In this document: positions 34,377 to 42,887 of the stretch, piece after piece
How positions within the stretch are numbered: the first letter of the stretch is position 1
How the letters are laid out: the number at the start of each line of letters is the position of its first letter
Origin: Vibrio sp. FE10
Lineage (GTDB): Bacteria > Pseudomonadota > Gammaproteobacteria > Enterobacterales > Vibrionaceae
DNA: 64,000 bases
Direction of reading: 5' to 3'
NCBI RefSeq assembly: GCF_030297155.1
Contig: NZ_AP028067.1
Location: 1,612,001-1,676,000 of the forward strand
Translations under genes and position numbers: made by a program
Notes under the pieces: generated by a model
Seen by the model: only the letters and a program-made list of their open reading frames with translations
What the model was told of the DNA's origin: nothing
Database searches by the model: none

Positions 34377-35711
34377 CTACTTGATGACAGCACTAACAGG
34401 GAAGTGGTCTGAAAGGTTGTAGTGCTTCCATAATTCACTGCTGGTAGAGCGAGGAACATCAACGCGGTTATTGTTGTGAGCTTTTTGCGCGTACTCCGAA
34501 CTCACCACCACGTAATCCAAGTATTCAACATTTTCCCCGCCAGACATAGGTTCGCCAGCAAAGTTGTTGATGCGAGGATCAAAGGTGGAAGCGGTATAAC
34601 CTGAATACTCTGGCTCAGCGGCTTGAAGGTTAGCGAACATCTGCTGGTAGTCGCCTGGGAACTTCAGTTTGTTCACGTTGAAGTCACCGCTGTAAATAAC
34701 CGTTTCTGAGGTTGGTATTTCCAGTGATTGAGCAAGCTGACGCATCTGTTTAAATTGGCGCTGTCGGTAGTCACGAGCTGTATCCGTATCGAATGAGGCG
34801 GTGTGAGTGCCAAATACGTGGTAAGCCTGACCGTTTTTGATGACTTCAGCGTAATTCACGCCTTTGTCAGCGAAGCAATCTGTGCCTGTACAATCAGGGA
34901 ACACGTATTGCGCTTCGTTGACGATAGGGTAGCGGCTCACAATGATCACGCCGCCGTCATAGATGTTGATGCCATCTTTATCGAGCATCTTGGTTTGGTA
35001 AGGATACTCTTTTGCCAGTTCACGCAGGAACTCATCTCGTCCGTTGGCAAACACTTCTTGAAGCGCTAACACGTCGTAGCCCTTAACGTATTGAGGGATG
35101 AGGTCGTAACGATCACCGATGTGCGAAGCGATAGCCGGTAGAGCCCAAATGTTGTAGGTCATCACTTTCAGTGTGTTGGCATCCGGTTCGGGTTGCTCAT
35201 CCACTTTCTGTGGGGTGATGGTGTAGTGAATATCATCGTATCGAGCGGTGTTATCAGCTTTGAAGGCAAGCTCAGTGTTTACATCAAAAGCATCGGTTGA
35301 ACTACGGTGAATATTACGATCATCATGCAGTGTTAAGTCGACGTCTGCTGCGCTCAAGCCGTGTTGCAGTGTTGAGTTGTACCAATGTCCTTCCATGGTT
35401 TGATTGAGCGTGACACTTTCTCCAATAGAGTTTGATACCACGGTGTCAAACTCATACGTTTTACCGGACTTTACGCCAGTCCAGCGATTGAAACTGATCA
35501 GTTTTTTCGTCTCCCACGGTCCAATTTGCTCAACGTGTTGTTGCCACTCATCGCCAAGTTGCAGTAAGTCGGTACCGGTATGATTGGTTTGAATCGTCAT
35601 CACTTGGTTGGTGTTGTTGGTCAGATACACATCGGTATCTGCAATAGCCGAGGTTGAAATGAATGAAGCTGATGCAAGTAATGCACTCAGGCAAGTCCAT
35701 TGAGTTTTCAT
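34377..35711 (-). CDS. Secreted sphingomyelinase C (DNase I-like fold)
   Basis: About 444 aa with a signal peptide (to SAIA). An N-terminal beta domain (about 25-170) precedes an endonuclease/exonuclease/phosphatase domain: MTYNIWALP (metal-binding Asn), VLALQEVFANGRD (metal-binding Glu), GTHTASFDTD, SGDFNVNKL and the catalytic SDHFPVS at the end. This is the neutral sphingomyelinase pattern of bacterial haemolysins; it cleaves sphingomyelin to ceramide and phosphocholine. The start is ATG 35711, or GTG 35717 with SD AAGGA. It is followed by the foldase-like gene. Confidence 0.88.
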   Translation of the reverse strand: MKTQWTCLSALLASASFISTSAIADTDVYLTNNTNQVMTIQTNHTGTDLLQLGDEWQQHVEQIGPWETKKLISFNRWTGVKSGKTYEFDTVVSNSIGESVTLNQTMEGHWYNSTLQHGLSAADVDLTLHDDRNIHRSSTDAFDVNTELAFKADNTARYDDIHYTITPQKVDEQPEPDANTLKVMTYNIWALPAIASHIGDRYDLIPQYVKGYDVLALQEVFANGRDEFLRELAKEYPYQTKMLDKDGINIYDGGVIIVSRYPIVNEAQYVFPDCTGTDCFADKGVNYAEVIKNGQAYHVFGTHTASFDTDTARDYRQRQFKQMRQLAQSLEIPTSETVIYSGDFNVNKLKFPGDYQQMFANLQAAEPEYSGYTASTFDPRINNFAGEPMSGGENVEYLDYVVVSSEYAQKAHNNNRVDVPRSTSSELWKHYNLSDHFPVSAVIK

Positions 35712-35717
35712 TTTCAC

Positions 35718-36113
35718 GTTATCCTTACTGATTGGTTTAAAGAATAACGTAGTAAAGAGTTATGACATTGGAGTTATAACTCTATCAGAATTATCCAAAT
35801 ATTAGATATATGCCATGGTTTTATAAATTCTATTACTCATTGATAATTAACATATTGCTTTGTCGGAATGATAAGTGATACGCGCGCACGGTAACAAACT
35901 GAGGAACGATTTGGATTTGAGGGTAAGTCACTAGCGGTGTGTTTTCGTGGAAATCATAGGTCGGGAAATAACCAGAAATGGATGCTGTGAATCACGATAA
36001 GGGATAACGTTAACCGCCTTGCTCTATCAGCATAAATTTTGCCATTGTTCAGTAAACAGATTCCTCAAAAACAGGTATGATAGTGTCGTTTTTAATCCTG
36101 AACTGGGAAAGTC
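35718..36113. other. Divergent region between sphingomyelinase and YaiL genes
   Basis: About 400 bp with both promoters. AGAGTTAT (35756-35763) and ATAACTCT (35776-35783) form an inverted repeat that also contains a direct repeat of GAGTTAT, about 45 bp upstream of the sphingomyelinase start, a possible operator. No small ORF with SD was found. Confidence 0.45.
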
Positions 36114-36635
36114 ATGGCAAAGTTAACACTCCAAGAGCAAATGCTTAAAGCTGGCTTGGTAAATGAGAAAAAATTAAAGAAGGCGAAGAAGGGCTCTAAA
36201 AAGTCTCGCGTTCAGTCTCGTGAAGCAAAAGCGGCAGCAGAAGAAACTAAACTGGCGCAGCAAGCGAAAGACAAAGAGTTAAACCAACAGTTGAAAGAAC
36301 AACAGTTGAGCAAAGAAATTAAAGCTCAAGTGAAGCAACTGATTGAGATGAACAAGATCGAACAGAAGAATGGTGAGATCAAATACAACTTCACCGACGG
36401 TACGCTGGTTAAATATCTTTACGTAGAAGACCTGACTCAAAAGCAACTAAGTAAAGGTATCCTAAGTATCGCGCGTCAAGGCGAAAGCTATGTTGTTATT
36501 CCTACTGCGGTAGCGAACAAGATCGCGATGCGTGACGAAGAATCTATCGTTGATACTCAAGCTTCAAGCTCTGATGAAGTAGACGAAGATGACCCGTACA
36601 AAGACTTCGTGATCCCAGATGATCTAATGTGGTAG
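36114..36635 (+). CDS. DUF2058 family nucleoprotein (YaiL-like)
   Basis: 173-aa cytoplasmic protein. The first half is lysine- and glutamine-rich helical sequence (MAKLTLQEQMLKAGLVNEKK, then KKAKKGSKKSR), a pattern typical of RNA- or DNA-associated proteins. The second half is a compact domain (YNFTDGTLVKYLYVEDLT) with an acidic C-terminal tail. DUF2058/YaiL proteins are common in gammaproteobacteria and have no firm function. It stands as a single gene with a strong terminator. Confidence 0.85.
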   Translation: MAKLTLQEQMLKAGLVNEKKLKKAKKGSKKSRVQSREAKAAAEETKLAQQAKDKELNQQLKEQQLSKEIKAQVKQLIEMNKIEQKNGEIKYNFTDGTLVKYLYVEDLTQKQLSKGILSIARQGESYVVIPTAVANKIAMRDEESIVDTQASSSDEVDEDDPYKDFVIPDDLMW

Positions 36636-36691
36636 TCCTCGACTAAACCATTATCTAATTCGTCAATTACTTGTGGCGTTGAAGAAGTATT

Positions 36692-36725
36692 AAAAAGCCC
36701 CGATGCGTCTTGCACCGGGGCTTTT
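36692..36725 (+). terminator. Intrinsic terminator after the YaiL-like gene
   Basis: AAAAAGCCCCG and CGGGGCTTTTT pair perfectly around a GC-rich loop with further TGC/GCA pairing, flanked by A- and T-runs. It may work in both directions. Confidence 0.92.
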
Positions 36726-36878
36726 TCAATGTTGGCAACTGCATAGAATTATTTGCGGGTTCATTTGAACCGGTCGCGTCTCTATATTTGAGAAATAATT
36801 CATTGCCAGTGTCTCACTTACGACCGCTTTACTGATAAGTAGGTAAGCAAGTAAGTTACCGACTAAGGCTTTGGCCTG

Positions 36879-37061
36879 CTAATCGGCAACAATGTCTGCG
36901 ATGTCGAAAGTTGAGTCTTGTTGGCTGTTTTTAAGTTGATGATATTCGAGCTGATATTGCTCATAGCCATCAAAATAGCAGTCGCCGATTTCATTGCGTG
37001 GGCAAATTTGTACATCGTCTCTTGCGACCAGTTCAGTTGAACAAGATGGGCAGTGTTTCAT
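36879..37061 (-). CDS. Small zinc-ribbon protein
   Basis: 60 aa. MKHCPSCSTEL and ICPRNEIGDC contribute two cysteine pairs able to hold one zinc ion. The rest is acidic and Gln-rich. A perfect AGGAGG lies 5 nt before the ATG, so the gene is almost certainly translated. Small ribbons of this kind act as regulators or adaptors, but nothing here identifies a partner. It is isolated between YaiL and the aerolysin gene. Confidence 0.8.
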   Translation of the reverse strand: MKHCPSCSTELVARDDVQICPRNEIGDCYFDGYEQYQLEYHQLKNSQQDSTFDIADIVAD

Positions 37062-37240
37062 AGATCCTCCTGATGGAATCCCAGTGTATAACCGGCCCCA
37101 TTAACTCAAACTTTTGTTTCGTTGTGATTTCACTTTTAAGTCAGTGTGGAATGATTCAAGAGCATGATGTTTTAGACGTAATTGAGTGAGCTTGGTGAAC
37201 CGAAGATAAAGAAATTAAAAACAATTCAATTAAGAAAAAT

Positions 37241-37268
37241 CAAGCCCAAAGCGAGTGCTGTGGGCTTG
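37241..37268 (-). terminator. Terminator after the aerolysin gene
   Basis: CAAGCCCA and TGGGCTTG pair around a 12-nt loop; A-rich sequence on the left gives a T-run on the minus strand, about 45 bp past the stop. Confidence 0.75.
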
Positions 37269-37313
37269 GAAGAATCACTGTCGCTATCGTTATCGTAAGC
37301 TAGCTTGGCGGGC

Positions 37314-38786
37314 TTATCGTTGTGTCGGGTTTATCGTTAGTTCAGCATCTTCATATCCCAGCTGTGCGAGGATTTCAGAATCAAAGTCAGTTACCACCTG
37401 AACATCGTCGGCATAGTAGTTTTTATGATTGTTCAGTGCGCTCATCGCATCAAATGAGTCTACAGAGTGTTCTTCACCGATATCGATCAGGCCTGAATAT
37501 TGAGATTCAGCACTGAATTGACCTGATACGTGAGTGTAGAACGGACGCAAACTTGCTCCTGCGGCATATTGCATACTGCTCAATCCATTGGTGTTGATAG
37601 CCCAGCTCCAATCCCACCATTTCATTTCTCCAGGAATATAGCGGTGATCCCATTGGTAGCGGATGTTCGCTTGTTTTTCACTGTTGGTGCCCATTGTAAA
37701 GGTGTGGGAAACAGTTGGACGATTTGTCGGGTGATTGCTGAGTGCATTGCCGCTAAAGCGAAGGAAGCCAGTAAAGTTAACGTCGTAACTCATCTCGGCT
37801 TTTATACGGTAAGGGTAAGAGATGGTCGAGCGTAAGAATTCGACTTGAAAGGGCAGTACTGAATTCGCGGGAACAGTAATTATAGCTTGCAGTTCACTCG
37901 ATTCAGAACGAGATCCATTATTGCTCTCAGAGAAACGTTGGCCTTCCTCTAGCAACACTCTTACGTCCGTTTTTCCGACTTGTGGCCAGCTAAAGTTATC
38001 AGAAATGATCACCGAATCAGCAAGGTCAAAGCTATTGGTTTTTTGCCAACGAGTTGATTGCTCAAACTGAAGGTCAACGATGATCTGCTTAGGCTCGTTG
38101 CTTTCGTTGATTGCGTAGGCAGAAACAGTTTTGATCAGCTCTTGGTCCGGTTCCGAAATTAAACCATGCCAAAATGCGTTGCCATTGAGCGTGTAAGAGA
38201 AGTTATCGATTGTGATTTTTGTTTTTTCGTCACAGCGATTGTTGGTGCAGCTTCCGTCACTATTCCCTTTGATCCCCCAGCCATTATTAAGCTGTTTGAC
38301 TGACATGTCTTGGCCTACATAGCGGCCATTGTCGCCGCCCACCCACGCAAAACCAAGGTTGTGAGCCAAGTAACTTAATGGCCTGATAAAGCTAGCATTG
38401 TCGCTAACCAAAGCTCTTTGAACCTCAAGGTTGTGGTTCTCTTGAATGGCTTGTTCATCGTAATAAGGGAGACCAGCATCCGGCGAGTTTGGATAACACC
38501 AAGTGTTGTCGGTTGATTGTCCTTGTTTGATGAGTCCATGATAGCCGGAACCCATGATCACCCAGTCGTCTTGAAGACCAGCAATCTCCCACACGTTCAT
38601 ACGAGAGATAAGAGCCGTTTTATGTTCTTGAGCCTCAAACTTATTCAGCGGGCGATAGTCTGAACGGCAACTATCGTCGCCGAGTTTATCTAAGACGATT
38701 TGGTCAGAGTAAATCTTTGAATGAGCCGTAAAGGATATTAAAGATAGGGCAGCGCTGAGTAGCATGGTTTTACTGACGTTAAGCAT
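37314..38786 (-). CDS. Aerolysin-family beta-pore-forming toxin precursor
   Basis: 490 aa with a signal peptide (MLNVSKTMLLSAALSLISFTAHS). Collinear with Aeromonas proaerolysin from memory: CRSDYRPLNKFEAQEHK in domain 1, SYLAHNLGFAWVGGDNG, the receptor/oligomerisation region ISYPYRIKAEMSYDVNFTGFL, and the conserved IRYQWDHRYIPGEMKWWDW. The C-terminal about 45 residues correspond to the propeptide removed on activation. The protein would be secreted, bind GPI-anchored proteins and form heptameric pores. ATG 38786 has an AGGAAA SD; an ATG seven codons upstream does not. An aerolysin-like toxin is known in V. splendidus. Confidence 0.94.
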   Translation of the reverse strand: MLNVSKTMLLSAALSLISFTAHSKIYSDQIVLDKLGDDSCRSDYRPLNKFEAQEHKTALISRMNVWEIAGLQDDWVIMGSGYHGLIKQGQSTDNTWCYPNSPDAGLPYYDEQAIQENHNLEVQRALVSDNASFIRPLSYLAHNLGFAWVGGDNGRYVGQDMSVKQLNNGWGIKGNSDGSCTNNRCDEKTKITIDNFSYTLNGNAFWHGLISEPDQELIKTVSAYAINESNEPKQIIVDLQFEQSTRWQKTNSFDLADSVIISDNFSWPQVGKTDVRVLLEEGQRFSESNNGSRSESSELQAIITVPANSVLPFQVEFLRSTISYPYRIKAEMSYDVNFTGFLRFSGNALSNHPTNRPTVSHTFTMGTNSEKQANIRYQWDHRYIPGEMKWWDWSWAINTNGLSSMQYAAGASLRPFYTHVSGQFSAESQYSGLIDIGEEHSVDSFDAMSALNNHKNYYADDVQVVTDFDSEILAQLGYEDAELTINPTQR

Positions 38787-39194
38787 GAATAATTTCCTAA
38801 ATGCCATTTTCTGGCTATTTTTATTAGAATCGATTATTAAATTGTAATTATATTATCGTGAAGCCGAGGGCCCCTAGCGGCGAGTACTTTGTCATATAAA
38901 ACAAAGCCAAAAGTACTGAAATGAATTGAAAATAAATCCTCATAAATATCAGGTAGCTACAGTAATTAACTTGTTATTTGATAAGGCTTTATCTTGCTTG
39001 ATTTCATTTGGTTTCAACTAACCAATTAATGGATGGTTAATTATTGAACGTTTGTATTTTTGTAACTTCGTTATTTACGATATAGGTTTAGACGATTAGG
39101 AAAGCAAGATTGATTAAAAGGATTGATTGCTGACTGGATGGGGGAGCAAAGACGTAAGTCAGAATAAGAAAGGATGTTGTGATAGGTAGGGTCA
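38787..39194. other. Upstream region of the aerolysin gene
   Basis: About 400 bp, AT-rich except for a short GC-rich patch near 38866-38885. It should contain the toxin promoter. No convincing -35/-10 pair, operator or RNA gene was recognised. Confidence 0.4.
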
Positions 39195-39236
39195 AAAAAT
39201 GCAGCAAACAACCTTTCGATTGTTGCTGCATTTTTG
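39195..39236 (-). terminator. Terminator after the YdcF-family gene
   Basis: AAAAATGCAGCAA and TTGCTGCATTTTT pair over 13 bp, extended by ACAA/TTGT around CCTTTCGA. It is a long, strong stem with T-runs on both sides. Confidence 0.85.
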
Positions 39237-39270
39237 TTTGTATCGTTCTAGTTAACTTAATTAAACGTAA

Positions 39271-40032
39271 CTAAGCATCGCCTGGCTTTTCTCGCTTACT
39301 GTTCCAACCCATGAAGTTGTAGACACGGTATCGAGCGAAGCCAATTTGTTCGTGCAGGGCAAAGTCTGTCACCGCAAAGTTGTACCACAATGGCAGCCAC
39401 GAAATCTGAGCCGCCATGTAATCGGCTCTTACAGGAATCACATTCAGTCCAAAGTGGTTGAAATAGAGTTCACTGCGGCGAATGTGAAGGCCAGATGAAA
39501 CCAGAACAACTTTGTCGAATTGGTGATGTTTCATTAGGTCGCTCGTCAATTGTGCATTTTTCCAAGTGTTGACGCTGTTCGGTTCTTGGATAAGGTCGGC
39601 TACTGGAACACCCAGCCTAAGCAGTTGCTGTTCATAAACTTCAGCCTCTGTAACACCGTTATTCTGAGCATCACCACCACTGATGATCACTTTGCATGTG
39701 GTTTGCGCTTTTACACAATCTTTATATTGGCTTGCGGTTTCACTGATTCGGCCAAAAGAGAAAAAGGCTGGCTCGAACTCTTGCGTGCTTTTAATTAGTT
39801 GCGTGCCTGCACCCAGAAGAACAATAGCGTTATTGTCAGACCATTGGATATCAGGCTTACTTTCATAATTCGCTTGTAGGTCGTCTAATAAATAACGAGG
39901 GATCAAACCTGAACCAATCAACACAAATGACGATATAAGAAGAAGAGATAAAAAAGTAGAAGTTGTTCGCCATTGAAGTAAACGTGTAATGCCAACGAAT
40001 AGCAGAAGAAGTAAAAGTATAATAAAGCTCAT
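39271..40032 (-). CDS. YdcF/SanA/ElyC-family membrane protein (DUF218)
   Basis: 253 aa with two N-terminal hydrophobic segments (FIILLLLLLFVGI and LSLLLISSFVLIGSG) and a periplasmic DUF218 domain: AIVLLGAG, VIISGGDAQNNGVTEAEV, EPNSVNTWKNAQLT and VVLVSSGLHIRRSELYF. Relatives (SanA, ElyC) affect envelope integrity and lipid-carrier use; the exact reaction is unclear. ATG 40032 is chosen over an in-frame TTG at 40098. Confidence 0.85.
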   Translation of the reverse strand: MSFIILLLLLLFVGITRLLQWRTTSTFLSLLLISSFVLIGSGLIPRYLLDDLQANYESKPDIQWSDNNAIVLLGAGTQLIKSTQEFEPAFFSFGRISETASQYKDCVKAQTTCKVIISGGDAQNNGVTEAEVYEQQLLRLGVPVADLIQEPNSVNTWKNAQLTSDLMKHHQFDKVVLVSSGLHIRRSELYFNHFGLNVIPVRADYMAAQISWLPLWYNFAVTDFALHEQIGFARYRVYNFMGWNSKREKPGDA

Positions 40033-40331
40033 GAGGATCCCGTTATCGAACTGGTGCCAAGGTGGTGTAGCATGTTGAAGTGTTGCATGATATATCAATT
40101 ATGATGATGCTTCATAGCTAACTCATTGTATTATTGAACAAATGCACGATTTCTTCCTATTAACGATTAATACTCGCGATAGTAGTAACTAAAACGCTTT
40201 ATTATTGTTCGATTAATCCCTCTAAAAATATAGGCATATAAATCGGGAGGGTTATTTAAACCTTATTTCGTGTTATTTAAATTATTTATTCATCAACTTT
40301 TCATTTTTTAAATTCGTCAACTCAACTCAAC
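40033..40331. other. Gap between the LysR and YdcF-family genes
   Basis: Nearly 300 bp, very AT-rich, holding the YdcF promoter. A CTCAA pentanucleotide repeat (40317-40335) runs into the LysR stop codon. Nothing else is recognised. Confidence 0.45.
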
Positions 40332-41213
40332 TCAACTCAAGCGATCAAAGTAATTCTGAACAAACTTAATGAACATTTGATGTTTTTTTGCCGGATATAT
40401 GACTTGTGGGTAGAACAGATAAATACTGTTGCCTTGTTGTAGGCACTCGTCAGGTAATACTCGCTCTAACTCTCCGCACGCAATTTCTTTATCAACGTAA
40501 TAACTCGCGATTCGAATGATGCCACTGCCAGTCATAGCCTGCTGTTTAAGCAAGTGGTTGTCATTGCTTGAAAGCCAACCTGATACATCAATGTTTGCAG
40601 ACTTTAACGGCCACTCTGTTTGATGCAGTGTGGCCAAACATTGGTGGTCATTTAATTCATGTGCGCTGGTAGGGCGTCCAAACTGATCGAGGTAACCGGG
40701 CGTCGCAACTAAATCATGTTGATAGGTAATTAAACGCCTGGCGATCATGTTTTCAGGTGGGGTGTTGGTGGCACGAAAGGCGATATCGATATCATCTTGG
40801 TTAAGATTGAAGTTGGTGTAACTGCTGTTTATCTCGAAGCGAACCTCTGGGTATTGCTCTCTAAATTGTTGGCAGATGTCGAATAGAAACACCTCGGTAA
40901 ACATCTTTGGTGCTGTCAGCCGTAATGTACCTTTAACGATGTCGTGTTGCTCTGAAACACTGCGTTCAAGTTGCAATACTTGAGAGCGAATGGTTAAGCC
41001 TTGTTGTAAGGCACGTTCGCCTTCTTGGGTTAATCGAACGCTGCGCGTAGTTCTTACAAGAAGAGGACACTGCAAGTCGCTCTCTAGTCGTTTGATTTGC
41101 TCTGAAAGGTAGCTCTTCGATATGCCGAGTTTCTCTGCTGCCTTGGTAAAGTTAAGTCGCTGAGCCAGTTCTACAAATAGGATCAGTCGTTCTATTCTCT
41201 TGTGCTCATTCAT
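40332..41213 (-). CDS. LysR-family regulator divergent from aldo/keto reductase
   Basis: 293 aa. The winged helix (LFVELAQRLNFTKAAEKLGISKSYLSEQIKRLE) is followed by a substrate-binding domain of the CrgA/DmlR kind (GTLRLTAPKMFTEVF). It is divergent from the aldo/keto reductase gene 142 bp away and most likely regulates it. An ATTGTTC/GAACAAT inverted pair in the gap (41244-41250 and 41300-41306) could be part of the operator. The stop codon lies in a CTCAA repeat, so slippage would alter only the last residues. Confidence 0.9.
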   Translation of the reverse strand: MNEHKRIERLILFVELAQRLNFTKAAEKLGISKSYLSEQIKRLESDLQCPLLVRTTRSVRLTQEGERALQQGLTIRSQVLQLERSVSEQHDIVKGTLRLTAPKMFTEVFLFDICQQFREQYPEVRFEINSSYTNFNLNQDDIDIAFRATNTPPENMIARRLITYQHDLVATPGYLDQFGRPTSAHELNDHQCLATLHQTEWPLKSANIDVSGWLSSNDNHLLKQQAMTGSGIIRIASYYVDKEIACGELERVLPDECLQQGNSIYLFYPQVIYPAKKHQMFIKFVQNYFDRLS

Positions 41214-41355
41214 GTGCGTATTCCTTCAAAACTGGCCAATCCTATTGTTCGTCATATAAAACAATCAATTCGTAACTAGCATATTCTGTTTTCTAAAAAG
41301 AACAATATGATAGAGGCATATTTATTGGCATCAAACCTTCAAAGCGAGATCAGGT

Positions 41356-42366
41356 ATGACGAACAGCATGGATTCAACAAACAAAACTGATGATAAAAAG
41401 AATATTCCATTATCAAACCATCTTCCGAATGTTGGGCAAGTCGCTTATGGATGCATGGGGCTTGGTGGTGGTTGGAACGACAATCCAGTAACGACTGCGG
41501 ATGTAGCTCAAACGCGCAGCGTAATTGACACAGCACTAGAGTCGGGGATCAATCTGTTCGACCATGCTGACATTTATACCTTCAGCAAAGCAGAGCAAGC
41601 CTTTGGCCAAGCGTTACAACAAACCCCTGAATTGCGTGATCAGATGTTCATTCAATCTAAATGTGGTATTCGTTTTGAAGGCGAGGGCAACGTTGGTCGT
41701 TATGATTTCTCGGCAGATTGGGTAGGTCAATCGGTAGAGGGTATTCTGAATCGCTTGAATACAGAAAAGCTCGACGTGTTGCTTTTGCATCGCCCTGATC
41801 CGCTCATGGAACTCGATGAGTTAGCAAGAACGCTAGAAGATTTGAAAACACAGGGTAAGGTCGATTTCTTCGGTGTGTCTAACATGAACAGCAACCAAAT
41901 CCAGTATCTACAGTCGGCACTTGGTCAGCCGATTGTGGCGAATCAAATTGAAATGAGCTTGGCAAAGCTTGATTGGCTTAATGATGGGGTGATGATTAAT
42001 TCGCAAGGTCATCATCAATCTGATTTTGCTGCAGGCACACTTGAGCATTGCCAAATGAAGGGGATTCAATTGCAAGCGTGGGGCTGCTTGGCACAAGGTC
42101 GCTTTGCAGAGCAAGGCTTGTATTCAGAACATGAAAACGTGAAAAAGACCGCGCACTATGTGGCTAAGTTGGCAAATCAATATGGTGTTGAAAGTGAAGC
42201 GATTGTGTTGGCGTTTTTACTGCGTCACCCTGCAAGTATTCAGCCTGTCATCGGCACGACTAATCTAGAGCGAATCAAAGCCTCTGCAGCCGCGACTCAA
42301 ATTACCTTAAGTCGTGAAGAGTGGTACAACTTATACGTGTATTCACGTGGTCAGGCATTGCCATAG
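41356..42366 (+). CDS. Aldo/keto reductase (YdhF-like)
   Basis: 336-aa NADPH-dependent oxidoreductase with the AKR barrel and tetrad: Asp and Tyr in NLFDHADIYTFSKAE, Lys in IQSKCGI, His in DVLLLHRPDP. GVSNMNSNQI and HPASIQPVIGTTNLERI bind the cofactor. It resembles E. coli YdhF. The physiological substrate is unknown. It precedes the GlcG-like gene by 3 bp, so the two form an operon under the divergent LysR. Confidence 0.9.
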   Translation: MTNSMDSTNKTDDKKNIPLSNHLPNVGQVAYGCMGLGGGWNDNPVTTADVAQTRSVIDTALESGINLFDHADIYTFSKAEQAFGQALQQTPELRDQMFIQSKCGIRFEGEGNVGRYDFSADWVGQSVEGILNRLNTEKLDVLLLHRPDPLMELDELARTLEDLKTQGKVDFFGVSNMNSNQIQYLQSALGQPIVANQIEMSLAKLDWLNDGVMINSQGHHQSDFAAGTLEHCQMKGIQLQAWGCLAQGRFAEQGLYSEHENVKKTAHYVAKLANQYGVESEAIVLAFLLRHPASIQPVIGTTNLERIKASAAATQITLSREEWYNLYVYSRGQALP

Positions 42367-42369
42367 GGG

Positions 42370-42768
42370 ATGGACATGTTGAATCAAAAAATCGTACAAC
42401 AACTGGTGTACAGTGCGCTCGATATTGCAGGGCATAACAACCAAGCTATTGCGGTGAGCGTGTGTGATACACATGGTGAACTGCTCGCGTTTTCTCGAAT
42501 GGACAACGTCAGCGTACAGGCGGGGTTGTTAGCTCAAAACAAAGCCTATACCTCAGCGCGAGATCGACAACCGAGTGGCAACTTAGGCGCTTGGGCAAGA
42601 GAAACAGGGAAAGACCTGAGTTACTGGACAGACTCAAAGATCACTGGCTTCAAAGGCGGTGTTCCAATCCAATGTCGAGGGCAGGTGATTGGTGCTATTG
42701 GTATCAGCGGATTGAGTGAAGACGACGATGAAGCATTAGCTGAGAAAGTGATTCAGTTGGTGCTTTAA
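42370..42768 (+). CDS. GlcG/HbpS-family small protein
   Basis: 132 aa. The pattern IAVSVCDTHGELLAFSRMDNVS, LAQNKAYTSA, FKGGVPIQCRGQVIGAIGISG fits the GlcG/HbpS (PduO C-terminal) family, whose members bind haem, cobalamin or similar ligands or act in sensing. It is directly downstream of the aldo/keto reductase, a frequent pairing. The start could be ATG 42370 or 42376. Confidence 0.88.
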   Translation: MDMLNQKIVQQLVYSALDIAGHNNQAIAVSVCDTHGELLAFSRMDNVSVQAGLLAQNKAYTSARDRQPSGNLGAWARETGKDLSYWTDSKITGFKGGVPIQCRGQVIGAIGISGLSEDDDEALAEKVIQLVL

Positions 42769-42811
42769 GTTCTGTCGCTTACTAAGTGATTCTGATAAAA
42801 GCTAGATAATA

Positions 42812-42839
42812 AAAAACCGATGCATGTGCATCGGTTTTT
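42812..42839. terminator. Bidirectional terminator between the GlcG-like gene and tcyP
   Basis: AAAAACCGATGCA and TGCATCGGTTTTT are perfect complements with T-runs on both strands between convergent genes. Confidence 0.9.
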
Positions 42840-42887
42840 GTTTACTCATACCAAGAGCTTTAATCGCTCATCGATAAGGAAGTCGAA

